Source: Opisthorchis felineus
Lineage: Eukaryota > Platyhelminthes > Trematoda > Opisthorchiida > Opisthorchiidae
Reading direction: 5' to 3'
Assembly: GCA_004794785.1 (NCBI GenBank)
Contig: SJOL01007534.1
Location: 96,204 to 160,203 of the forward strand
Length of the DNA stretch: 64,000 nt
Shown here in pieces: positions 13,816 to 26,600 of this stretch. The position numbers were made by a program, and so were the translations under genes. Under the pieces are notes generated by a model. It worked only from the letters and a program-made list of their open reading frames with translations, searched no databases and was not told the DNA's origin. Each line of letters opens with the position of its first letter. Position 1 is the first letter of the stretch.

Positions 13816-16800
13816 ACACTGATATGTAAGTGGACAATTAGACTTTTAGAAATGTTCACGTCTTTAAACACAGCAGATGTAAGTGAGCGTTTGCACACGG
13901 TTCATAATGGGAAGTACTAATTGACCAAACAAATTTAGTGTTTTACCATCAGAGATAACGGAATACATCTGTGGCGTAATTTCTCAAGGCAAAGAAATCA
14001 GCAAATGACAAAGTGGAAAAAGTCCAGATTTCATACCATTTAAGTACACCCATTCTTTGTATAATCAACATCCATGAATCTATCCAGCTTCAAGCAAGCA
14101 AGTTAAACCAACTGTTGATTTGTTTCTCAGTCAAATTTTTTATCACCGCAATCTCCGGTCCCCACCCGTTGTAACTCATCTAACTTCACCAGTACTAAAC
14201 TGCATGCAACCACGACTCGGTTTTTGTACCGATCTCACCAGTTAATGCGCAGCACGTTAGCTATTTATCCTTATCACCATTTTGAATTTCTTACGAAAAG
14301 TAATCGCATATTATTGGCGCCAAGGATTTTGTTCCAACTCCAGCAGCTTCGAAGGAAACAACGACATGTGTACCGGCTTTTTGCAAACGGGTTCTATTTG
14401 TTTCAGTTTTCACACCCCACCGTTGAAACGAACAGCTAAAATTTGCTGCACAACACAAACACAACCGGAAATTTAGATTCCTATCAAAACCGCATGTGAC
14501 GGAGTCTCACCGACTTGCCGGCGCCGAGTACATAAACACAAACTGAACTTGTCATGAACAGATTTCTTAGCGTTGTGCTGTGAAAGAGAGTCGATTTTAT
14601 ACTGTCGTATCGTGGTGCATTTTTGACCAAAATTTCTTAAATACAGCAAGACCCTATCGTGTAGTTCGCGCAAACTTTTTAGAAAGAGTTGGACGCATTT
14701 GCACATATGGCTTAAAAGCACGGACACAGTTATGTTGAACATGACGCCGTTTCATTCCAACTGAAAAATTTCGGATAGACATAAACGAAATTTTCACCAA
14801 CATGTGCTGCAAGATTTTCACCGAGTGGTTAGGTAAACATTTATGATCGTGACGTAAATATAGATCCGCGATTTGATGATAATCCTTGAATGTTGTTGAA
14901 ATTTCCGTAAGACTTCTTTCTACTTTGTTGTTACCCCAAAGACAACCGCGGATGAACAGTGCTGGGGGAAAATGATAAACACAGAGTAGACCATTTTCCC
15001 ACAGAAAATGTGATTGATGAAGTATGATTCTTAGGGTTTTCTAGGCCTCTTGACAGTTGTAACGGCCTTAGTGACTCCATAAGATCACAGAGAAGATTGC
15101 CACACCTCTGCTAAATGTATTTAGAGCTGATAACTCTCAGTACAATTAGTGAGTTCCTTGTGTGATTTCCGCAATGGGCCAGATGTAGATATCGTTAAGC
15201 TACACATGGAATTTCGGTGCAAATTGTGGGAAAGTTAAAAAACAGCTGGTGGCTCATAAAATGAAAGATGAGCGGGAGATAAGCGGTTCCAGTCAGTCTT
15301 CATGCCACATGTACTTGGACATCCATCTTAAAATTTCATTAACCTCCGATCCCCACCCCCTCCCCCAAAAAAATCACATCAACCGACTGTGTAAGTGTCG
15401 TCAAATGCCACAGAAAAGTAATGAAGCTAAACCAGTAGTCTGCGTAAGGTTGAAGCGTGAAAATTCCTGGCTCCTTTGGGAAAAAGTAGCAGGAACAAGA
15501 GCGTTGCAGGACGAATTCACTTCGTACCGTTCTGTCTGTTGAACTTTGTGTAGAACAGAATTAGTTAGAGCAAATTACGGGATTCATTGCGACGTTCATA
15601 TGGAACCAAACCAATCTCTGAAAAACTACCTCTCAGTTCAGGTTTGAAACAGTTAATCGTTTTGTCATTCCGTCTATTATCTGTTTCGTATCATGACTTG
15701 TCTTGTCCCGGCTAGATTCCTGGTGATCAGTGACTTGACTTTGAGCTCGCTCCAGTTTAGAGCATGTCAACCTAGAAGCGCATGATCTTGTTTAGCCAGA
15801 TGTTGTTTCGCTCGATTTTCTAACTTTCGGTCACTTCTACCAGGATTTGCATTTCCGCAATAGCAGATAAACTGATAAAAACGCTGTGTGATTCATACTA
15901 ATGATACTGGGTGGCTCCTGTATATGCCCCAACATTCAGTTGTGCTGATGTATACGTTTGGCTCAAAACCACTTTCGGACTCTAATTAAACTAACAAAAA
16001 TTTGGCCCTCGGTTTAGTAAATCTTCGTGTAAAAGCTTCTTTTTAACCGTGATTTGCAGCGTAACTTTGCCACTCGTTCTGGGTATGTTTTGATGAAACA
16101 AGGGTGGTTTATCGATCAGAACAGACAACTATTAGCCAAACTTGTTTTCTCTGCAAAAAAAGTTAGACAGTTGTGAATACTTAAGTGAAACGATCAAATT
16201 ATCAAATTATCAACTGGGCACGAACTCCGGAACCTTGCCATTGGGTCCTAATGAATTCGAAGAAAACGGACCCAAATATTTTAGGGCACCATGAAATTTT
16301 CAGTGAATACAATGCAATACAACGCAGTACGAAATACTGAAGGCCAAATTTATGCTATCCTGAAAGATATGTGCATGAAATGTTGCATATGCGATGGCAT
16401 AGAAAGAGACATTTGTCACCAACCGGTTCTTTCATACATGCATTCGGACTTTTAAAAAAACAGGCAAGCCACCTAGAGATTTATGCCGGATACTCCAAAT
16501 GCAGCATGTTCGTATCGCAAAATCGCTCAGTCGCCCATAGGCGAACATGAACCTTTTGTATTCAAATTGACAATTTTTGGCCCTAAATTTATACTTGAAT
16601 TCGTGGAAGTCCTACCTACTTTCAACACAGTGAAAATTGGTAGTGACTGTGTTTGAAGTTTCATGTTGAATCAGTATTTCCTACCTTTCCGGTCGTTGGA
16701 CTTGTTGATGAGATTTATTATACGACCAACTAAGCTTTAGGATTCTCACACCGGACGAACTACTTAAGCTTATACAGCTTTGTACAGAAGATATACGGTT

Positions 16801-18444
16801 TTTATTTCAGTGGACAATTTATAGAGGTTGATGACGTTACACTTAGGAGCCTAATTGGGTCTGGCTTGGCTGATGTATGTAAGAACGGCCCAGAGCAAAA
16901 ATCAATAAGAAGCACAGAGGTACTACTGATTAGTAGATACTCTTGCAGCATGTGTGGATCATGGCCGAATGCATAAGTACTATCAACTGATGTCACTCAA
17001 GGTCATTTGAAGTTAACGGTGGAAACGGAACAAATTGAATGTATTCTCTCATGTGCTGTACACCTGACAGAATGATGGGTCGCTATCGATAGGTATGTTC
17101 AGAAAACTGGTGTGAACAATGCTATATGTACAATGTAAACGTTTTTCACGTGTTGAACAAAAAGATGCCCTAGTTCAGACATTCTTTGGTGGAATGTACC
17201 GTCCTGTCACTCCAGACGGAGTGAAATAGAGAGTACAACCACCTAAACAACCGTCAGTCTAAGAACGACAATTCACCGAGATTTATGAATAAACAGTCTA
17301 AATATCAAGAAAAACGTCAGATACTGCAATGCGTACCGATAAATCGGGTATAGCCCGGCTTACCGTTTAAGAGATACTAAACCATCCTTTATAAAGGACG
17401 GTCAAATCGTTGCTGGCAAACGATCCTACAAGGATGTCGAAATAACACCACTTGGTGAATCTTTGCACCTGTCCACCTTACTGAAGAAGGACTCCGTACC
17501 ATTGGTCACTAAGACCAACCTCAGTTAGCACTAGATTTGCAACTTCAGATCAAGATACATTGACAAAGCACCAAGGCACCTGGGAACTTTAATCAAAGAA
17601 CACGCCCAAGAACAGCTCCAGAAATCTGAATGTCATTGTCGAAAACCCACTATAGTCCAAAAATTGGCCATGTTATTAACCAGGTGACTGCTTCCTTGTA
17701 TGTCAATGCACAGGCTCTGCATTACTGGATCAGTGGCTCATACATCCTGAAATTAGATTACCTAAACTCAAACCAATCTGCTAGATCAGAAAAATTCATT
17801 TATTGGCGCAATTTTATAACTTTGCTCTATCCAAGATATTATTTAAGTGGCGTTAAAAACGATGAGTGTATCTGACTAATCCAAAGAATTTCCCACTCCC
17901 AAAAATCATTCACGAGAAAACTGTTTGTTTCACCTCTTCGGAGGGACGGTTAGGACATAATCAACAAGTCAAGGTAAATTGTTGGAACGCAGTCTTGGAA
18001 CGAAGTCTTTCCTGTGAAATTTTGGCATTACGGTTGTTCCACTGGAAGGAACAGACTGAAAACCTTCTCTGTTGGAGATATATTACGGCTTCAGTGAAAT
18101 GTCTGAGGATGCCTTTTCCAAAGTGGGATAGCAACATCCAATATCATACAACAAAAACATATTTGGACTCACAGGTTTTGCAGACCATTTAGTCCAGTGA
18201 GAGCAGAAAAGGACTTGATCTCTTTAATCTGGTTTCCTCGTAGGTTTCTGTTAAAAAACAGTATGGGCTTATGCGTAAGCATTGTGAAATGAATCGAAAT
18301 ATTCTCTAATCAAAAAGGATATGATGTGCACAGAGAATGCGAACAAACCGACGAACGTTTATATCATTGTAAAGAGATAGCTGAATGAGTTTGAGTGGAG
18401 TTCCTAATACCTGATATCCGTTACTTGAATGAAATCTCCACTTT

Positions 18445-18580
18445 TCCCGACAGGAAACGCACTATTTGCAAGGCTGCTGAAAACTCTTCGAAGCCTCACC
18501 ACCGATTATTCCCAGCTTTGGGCTCTTCAGGTAGGCGTAGTGCGCCTGTTTCTATCAACCTGATGTTTTACATGTGGAAC
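18445..18580 (-). repeat. Family A element, decayed core copy
   Basis: Shares AAGGCTGCTGAAAACTCTTCG, TCAGGTAGGCG and TCAACCTGATGTT with the family core. The motif on the minus strand is CTGAAGA ... ATAAT, so the GAAA is lost. Confidence 0.65.
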
Positions 18581-18891
18581 TCGAGGAAATACACCCATCA
18601 ACAAATTACACTAGGGTTGAAAAGAGAACCAAATGGTCCCCTACTTTATGATATTCTTCAACCAAATGTTCTGCACAAAGACCGCCTTATGCTTCAGTCG
18701 TGACCATAGCATAACTGAGTGATTTATCTGAGCCATTCCTTAACACCGATGTAAGTTGTAAGTGGATTCACTCCATTAATTCCTAATCGTCCACCATTTG
18801 TGGCGGATTCCTGTCGTGCATAAGATGGCCAGCTTGAGAACAATCTAAAAATCGAAAACTGAGATGACAGCAAACTTGATTTAGGGTGTTC

Positions 18892-19835
18892 NNNNNNNNN
18901 NNNNNNNNNNNNNNNNNNNNNNNNNNNNNNNNNNNNNNNNNNNNNNNNNNNNNNNNNNNNNNNNNNNNNNNNNNNNNNNNNNNNNNNNNNNNNNNNNNNN
19001 NNNNNNNNNNNNNNNNNNNNNNNNNNNNNNNNNNNNNNNNNNNNNNNNNNNNNNNNNNNNNNNNNNNNNNNNNNNNNNNNNNNNNNNNNNNNNNNNNNNN
19101 NNNNNNNNNNNNNNNNNNNNNNNNNNNNNNNNNNNNNNNNNNNNNNNNNNNNNNNNNNNNNNNNNNNNNNNNNNNNNNNNNNNNNNNNNNNNNNNNNNNN
19201 NNNNNNNNNNNNNNNNNNNNNNNNNNNNNNNNNNNNNNNNNNNNNNNNNNNNNNNNNNNNNNNNNNNNNNNNNNNNNNNNNNNNNNNNNNNNNNNNNNNN
19301 NNNNNNNNNNNNNNNNNNNNNNNNNNNNNNNNNNNNNNNNNNNNNNNNNNNNNNNNNNNNNNNNNNNNNNNNNNNNNNNNNNNNNNNNNNNNNNNNNNNN
19401 NNNNNNNNNNNNNNNNNNNNNNNNNNNNNNNNNNNNNNNNNNNNNNNNNNNNNNNNNNNNNNNNNNNNNNNNNNNNNNNNNNNNNNNNNNNNNNNNNNNN
19501 NNNNNNNNNNNNNNNNNNNNNNNNNNNNNNNNNNNNNNNNNNNNNNNNNNNNNNNNNNNNNNNNNNNNNNNNNNNNNNNNNNNNNNNNNNNNNNNNNNNN
19601 NNNNNNNNNNNNNNNNNNNNNNNNNNNNNNNNNNNNNNNNNNNNNNNNNNNNNNNNNNNNNNNNNNNNNNNNNNNNNNNNNNNNNNNNNNNNNNNNNNNN
19701 NNNNNNNNNNNNNNNNNNNNNNNNNNNNNNNNNNNNNNNNNNNNNNNNNNNNNNNNNNNNNNNNNNNNNNNNNNNNNNNNNNNNNNNNNNNNNNNNNNNN
19801 NNNNNNNNNNNNNNNNNNNNNNNNNNNNNNNNNNN
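18892..19835. other. assembly gap (944 N)
   Basis: A run of N. The right edge begins in the inner end of a family A inverted-repeat arm, so the other arm of the element is probably inside the gap. Any open frame drawn through the N run is artificial. Confidence 0.98.
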
Positions 19836-19935
19836 ATTCAGTTGCCTGGAAACATCACAATCGAGAGATTCAGCTGGGTTCCAGGTGAGTCTCTCGAAAA
19901 ACCAAATTTGTTTGCAAATGAGTGTATTTCGCTGA
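19836..19935. repeat. Family A terminal inverted-repeat arm at gap edge
   Basis: Reads GGAAACATCACAATCGAGAG, ATTCAGCTGGGTTCCAGGTG, then CAAATTTGTTTGCAAATGAG and TGTATTTCGC. This matches the right arms at 37.7 and 51.2 kb. The partner arm is not visible. Confidence 0.8.
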
Positions 19936-22284
19936 GATTACGAAACATTTGGGTGCTGTCGATGCTACTGGCCTTCCAGGATGGGGACCGCGTGATCCCC
20001 ACTGCGCCTTGTTGGAGACACTGCAAGATATGGCTACCAACCGATGTCAATGGCGTTCGTGTTGTCAGTTTCTATCCAGATTGTCTGATCGAGTGTCTGG
20101 AGGTGTATGTACCTCGGAATGATTGTAGTTAGTCAGCACTAAGTCAATTCCCTGTCCACCTTTATTCTTTTCTTCATAATAAGGCTTTCAAATAAATCCT
20201 GGTTGTACGGTAGTGAAGCATCGGTGTTGAACACTGATGTCATGCTGTCGATGATGGTGATGGTGATGAGGGTTGATTGATGGGTTTAAGGATGCAAGTC
20301 TTTGATGCTCCCTGAGCATGTTTCCCTATCAAGAACGCGTCTGCAACCGTCGGCAAGAGTTGTCATTTTTTCCCCAACCTGGTGGACGACATTTGCGAAT
20401 TTGGTTAGGCTGTGCAGTCAAAGTTACATAACTCGAGAACTTGTCACTGACTAACCTTCCTTCCTTGTAGAGGCTTCTCACACAACGTCATATTCGATAG
20501 TGGCTTCAATAACAGTAACTTGAATATTCGAAGAGCAAGACCTAGCCATAACACACCAAAGTTTTAATAGGTCTTTATGTGAGCGGGCATTGAACCTGCT
20601 ATCCTTATATAGGATCTCACCGTTTGTTTAACTACCCAGCCTGAGAGGAGCTTGCTGGTGGAGGCACTCGTAGTCCAAAACGAGAGTTTTTATGCAGCTT
20701 TTTAAGCCATGTCGATGATCGCATGTTGATCGAATCGTCTATTCTACGACAGTATCGAAGAGAAGAAAAGCTGGAGTAGTGTTGCGAAAGTGAAGTGGCT
20801 CCGCTCATCTTGTAGGTGACCTCATTCACTATGTGAGAACATGGTGATGTAGCGCTTTCAAAGAGCTTATCCACACTCCATTGCAGACAGCATGTTGTGC
20901 CGAGTAAGGTTATTCTCTACCCAGTCTCGCGGTAAAACTCTACGTTCTAAAGGTTCACAATGCAACCCACTTGGTGGGGAGAACTATGTAGAATACCGCT
21001 GTCCAGAAACAACATCTATGCATCAGAGGGGACAAAATTCCATCGGTGTACACTGTTTCTACTCCAGAGCAGAATCTGAACTTCATCCTACCGACGTTAT
21101 CTTAATTTTGCAATGCAGAATCAACTAGTGTGAAATGTAGGTATTCAACTTTTCTCTGCTATGATCGCAGTTTACGGTATAGCTTTTCTTGGTCATGCAT
21201 TCATTCACTCACTGATTTGCATAGCCTACAGAGAAGACAACCCGTGCGTTCAGCTTACAGTTAACGGCGGTCTGCCACTTCTAACACCGGGAACTACTGC
21301 CCCTCGGTCTTTGAACGAAAACCGTATGACAAGGTACGTGGTCGACTGAAAGCCCACTGGTGTGGTTCAGTCAGAACACAGGATGCTGATAGAAGTGTTT
21401 ACTTCTGAACCGTTAGCGTATTTCGGGCTATCCTGAAACCATCTTCGTACAGGACACTATCCTACCTGTAGATGTTGTAGAATTGCTTAACTCCACGTAC
21501 CAACAGGTCTGAGTCCGACCATTCAGGTCAATGAGGCCACCACCATGCATCTATGAACGTCTACAATGGTTACGCAAGCGACTTGGCCAGAACCACGTGA
21601 CCGCTCCCACTGTACCCCGTTCGTCAAACACACAAGTTTCAAACATGCGGAAGGTTCGTTTCCGCTCGAGTTTTTCAGTCCGTCAATAGGAACTTATAGG
21701 CTCTTCACGCAAAGGAGAAAATCGCTCTATTTGTGTGCAATATTTTGAAACTAACGTCTGCATGGTGGTTGGCCGTACGCTGTGCGTTTCTACAAAACCC
21801 GAGCAGTTTACTCTGATACCGGAAAACCTGTTGGCTTCGTTGCGTCAATCAAAGATACATTCACGTGCGATTGGTGCCTGGTCAAACAATCCTCCAATTC
21901 ATGTGTCCACGTGACATGTGATCAGCTGGGTTGATTGGTTTATCGTAGGTTTGGGTGATGCGGATTAGCGCAGCTGTCATCACAGAAGCTGGATAAGGTA
22001 TTCTAATAGTCGAAAAATTGTTTTGAGACTCAGCTAAGCATTCAAGACTGCTCATGGGAATAGGAATGTGTTGTCCCGGTTTGCTATGTTTTGGCTAACT
22101 GTAGCTCACCTTGTCTGCCAGCCACAGGTGCTACAATCACAAGGCACTCTTTGGCGCGCCCAACGTTGCGCATCAAACTTAGGAAGTACAGGTGGTCATG
22201 CTTCTTTCCTACCTACTGGGCCAAAAGCGTCTTCCATCGCCTTTTATCGGTTTATGTAATTCTTTGTACCATAGGCATGACCCA

Positions 22285-23640
22285 ATGAATCGCAGACTCA
22301 CCGTTCAGCAGAAAGTACAGATAATGAGAGAAAGCGAATGCATCAAAAAGGACAGCGCTCCATAGCAAAGAATGCGGGAATGTCAAAGGGAGAATTAAGA
22401 AACTCTCAAGGACAGAATAGCGCTGACTGAGGCCTCCAGTTCTAGTGTCCCGCTTTCCCGATGCAAGTTTTTGAGCTGAACAAAGTATGAAGAAGTCAAC
22501 TAGACCTTCTTTCAGTGGTTTTCACGATCCAGGTTTCAGCACGGGACACTGCCAATAACGAAAAATCTCTTGTGCACCAGAGCAGTTCAACTGGATGCTT
22601 TTCTGGGGTTAAATGACTTCAGAGGCTGAATCGAAGCTGGATCCTGAGCTGGATGGAGCAGATCGGTGTTTAGTCGTTCAAGCAGGGCCAAACATATGTT
22701 CCAAACATGATAGGTCCATCAGGAGCGAGATGCATGTCTCAACGAAGTATTGGAAATGGTACGCATCTACAATTCGTAGAGTATATTCAATGCCGTCGAC
22801 AGAAATTTATCGACCGGCAGAAACGCTGTAAAGTACGCATTATGCTGCTTGCATGTGGCAACTTGCTTGGTGAACCCCCCCCCGCCAGCGATGGCTGGAA
22901 AGCAAGGCAACCCTTGCTGTCTCCGGGTTAGTGACCCCTCTCAATTGCAAGTGAAGTACCGTCACTAAAAATACCTGGATGGATAACGCTTTTATTCGAG
23001 GATGGCTGCCCAATCCTGGTTGACGTTTGGAGAGGCAGGCGAGGGAAATTTTCGTTTTTCTGGATATTGCGACAGCATACAAAAACACGGGCGTGTTTTC
23101 CAACGACATCTACCAGCCAAATGCACATGCGTTGTACAGACACTGGATCAAGGATCTGCCTGGCCATTGAAGTTCAGGTGTAGCATATTTATTTACGAGT
23201 TAGTCACCCGAAAGGCCGAAAGTCGGGTAGCCACCAGACTCATGGATAACATAAAAGCATTTGGTATCCCGTAGATCCTAGAACCAGTTGTGTCCGGATG
23301 TTTCCATTACCGACTTTCTGAAAACAACATTCACTGATGGACCGGAACTGTCTGTACCTCAACACAATGAATGCCACTTGGTAAAGAGATTTTATGACTA
23401 CATCGCAATCGACGACAAGTTATGTGTTCAGGAGATAGAGAGGGTTCACACAGAGGACGAAGCGTTGACATCTTTATCTTTGCATTCAAACTCTACCGTT
23501 AGGACCAATGACAATAGTAGTTTGTTCAGTTCATCGGGAACGAAGCAGCTATCGCAAACAACGACGAAAGAAACCCTCGAGAACCAGGATCCGACGGTTT
23601 CATCTCTTTGGGGTAGAAACACTGAAGTTATGCACTCTGT
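22285..23640 (+). pseudogene. pogo/Tigger-type (CENP-B-like) DDE transposase pseudogene
   Basis: Fragments in all three frames, in the right order, match this transposase family. First is an N-terminal helix-turn-helix (MNRRLTVQQKVQIMRES from 22285). Next is a CENP-B-type DNA-binding segment (FFQWFSRSRFQHGTLPITKN, about 22508-22570). Then come a degraded first catalytic block IFNAVDRNL (about 22780, where the family has N-A/V-D-E), a second block IFVFLDIATAY (about 23045), and HLPAKCTCVVQTLDQG (about 23107, family LPPNTT...QPLDQG). Last is the C-terminal FYDYIAIDDKLCV. Many stops and frameshifts and the loss of the acidic residues show it is dead. It sits on the opposite strand to slit, inside an intron. 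No terminal inverted repeats were identified. Confidence 0.72.
22875..22883. repeat. poly-C run
   Basis: Nine C in a row inside the transposase pseudogene; prone to sequencing error and one possible frameshift point. Confidence 0.9.
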
Positions 23641-26600
23641 CTAATTTCGACCTACTTGTAAGGGTAAGGATACACCTTCTGAATATCACTAGCGGTTTCA
23701 CAAATCAAATTCGGAAATGACAACCGGCAAGGAAGCAATCCGATGTGTATGGTCTTGAGGAATAAGCGTTTTGCCCCTAAATTCCATAGATCCGATATTG
23801 CTTGATATTGGTTGCTTGACATTGGTTGGAGAAACCACTTTTCTAAGATCATGTGACGAAGGGCGAGAGGGCCGTCTTAACGAGCAACGACAATTTTGTG
23901 TGTTCTATAGTTGGTTGCGTAGGCCAGCAAACAGACAATACAGCTAGAGTTGCATCGGTTGTGACAGCTGGGCAGTTGTAAATATTGAGCATGGAAATGT
24001 CAACTTCCTGAAGAAATGCTTTAAAACCAGTTGATTCATCTGCTGCAGCAAGTGAACGAAGCTGCATTAACTCATTCTGTGTAACTGAGTTACCTGAGGT
24101 CGAAGAGTTAACCGTTAAGATTATCGCTTGGGTGGAGGTAAGGTAAGTGCTTGACCGTGTTTCCCCGCTGCGTGAAACGTTGTAAGTTTGGCAGAATTTC
24201 ATGTGCCCACCCCTTTTGGCCACAGCTCGACCTCTGATTAGAAAACTGCAGTCTTACAGATCCATTGGCTAACACGATTCATAAACGTCACTCAGAAGGT
24301 ATTTCATTCACGTAAAGGTCATGAGGCTATACGAAGTTGACAAATCGTTAATTTTCGTCAGATTCAGAAGTTTTTTTCGCAGCCGGGTTCGTTTCAACAC
24401 GTAAAATGTGTCAAGTTTCAGTGTTCCCTATGGCACTGTCCTTGAAATCTGTATTACTTCCTAGCTCATATAAGATTTGGTCCGGTATGCAGAAAAATAT
24501 GCGTGAATAGGTTAATTCCTGATTGGCTTACCAACAAGCCAGGATTCAAACTTTCCCTTTGCTCTTTCCCTTCAGGTAGAACACCAGTTAGTCCATATCC
24601 ATGCGGATCTAATCCGCCTTTAACTTCCCCCAAAAGCATCATCTACCTGCTGATCATTTTTTATAACTATAGAGGATGACCTGAGGCGATCTCCATACCA
24701 ACCGTGGCCGCTAAGACCACCGTCTAAGTGGAAGAGGCTACCCTTTTGAGAACAGTCATTCTTCTTGGATTCCTAATATGCTTGGTTGAATCGCACCTGC
24801 ACTAGAGCCTGTTATCTCCGGGCCTACAATCCCCAGCTTACAATGGTCGTCAATGTTGTTGATGTCCCCCGCGGGGGCAACATCGGTATCATTCTAGTGT
24901 GAATGACTGCGTGTCTTTTCCCATATGTGTAGTTTTTAATGACATAAAAGTGTTTGTGCCGTCCCAGCTAGAGGAATCAAAGTTAGCTGGCTACCTTCGA
25001 TTCAGAATTCTACGTGCAAAGGTCCGGTGTAATTAAAACTCAGGCCATATCTTGAATACATAATATCCCTCTGATGACAACCAGACTGTTGCTGTGCTCT
25101 CACAAGTTCGTCATGAAATGTGACCAAATAAAATGATTTTTAGTGTGCTCGTTACCCTGTTGAAAATCTCACCAATTCTAATATAACCAGATGCTTGGGT
25201 GAAGAATGGTCACGACGCTATAGCTCTTCCCTCTCGAGAAGCAACCTCACCAGAGCCTTAGAGAAACCACATTTCCAGTCCTTGAAGTGGTTGATATGCT
25301 CCATCAGGACAAATTACGATGAATTCGTCACTAGGTGACAAAGCAGTTGGTTTGACCATCACCATCAGATGATGCCCGTCAGAACATGTGCGTTGATCCG
25401 CGTTTAGTTAATCGTACACCATTCGAGCCTAGGTGAATGCGGTATCCTTTACGATACAGTTGTGCCTGTTTCTTTGTTCGTCGGTAATCGATTCAATGGA
25501 TTTATTTCTAAATGTGTCTGTTGGAGCACAGAGCTTGACCCTGACTAATTGCGCGCACTGGTGGCGTAAACAAGCGAGGCCAGATTTCGGCATGTTTGGC
25601 TTTCGGTGGCCGAAATAATCTAACAAGCCACACGGGATGTTGCAGCTATTGAGACAGTTATTTTAGCTCGGTGTACGACTAACGGTGTTCTGTAAATCAA
25701 TAAGCCAACTAGTGAAAAACTTGCAACCTGGCACATCAAGCCCCATTGTTTAGCGTCAATAGGCCAACTACTTTCACAACAACATTGGAATACTGTTTGG
25801 TTGGTCTGCCTGTGCGAGCTCACTGCATCCCAAAACGGACAGTTCGGCATGATACACAGATGTAACCCGAAACTCCATCGAAACTGTTTAATAGAAGTGA
25901 AATGACCCACTGACAGCAATTTGTTTTACACAGACCGTACGGGTGCGGTTGGGACTATCATCAAAACGTATACTGGATGGCATAGGCGCAAAGGTGGATT
26001 AGGGTGTGCCTAGGATAGTGGCATAATTATGCCAGGTAGAGTCCGCTGTCGCACAGCCATGGTACTGACGAAGATGTATCTGCCGTTGAATGGCAAATAG
26101 AGATTGTTTAACCAAGTGAAAACGGTGAAGCGCGTCACCATGTTGCTCAAATCTGGCGAGTACTATTGAATCAGCTAAATCGCAGAGACTCGATGGATCG
26201 ATATAGGTCAAAAAGATTGGCCTAATTTTTCCCAGAGGAGGATTACTCCACCTTGCTGTGACAGTTGAAGGATGTAAAACATTAATCAGAGGGATCGAAA
26301 TGTCAAATCTTGACTCCAGTTGGAAAGTATGAATAAAGTGCACAAAAGAACAAACGTAAGTGTTTGGGCAGATGTACAATCTATTGCTTGTAACCATCAA
26401 ACCTAGCGATGACGAATATGAGCCTTCTGCATTGGTTGCAGTCGTTTCATCATATCCTCCAAATATTCACTCACATCCTCGGATAAAAGACACTCTCTGG
26501 TTTTAGAATTGGGGAGATTATTTCCGAGGAGGAAACACCACAACGGAATTGAGCTTTGACGTTGGTTAAGATGATCAATTCGACTGTTACAAAATCAAAC

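Noticed and set aside
18886..19935. 349-codon open frame across the gap
   Set aside because: Consists almost only of N; artefact.
23849..24223. 124-codon open frame, minus strand
   Set aside because: No recognisable family; adjacent to the transposase remnant but on the other strand.
25999..26400. 133-codon open frame, minus strand
   Set aside because: No motif or homologous family recognised; probably chance.
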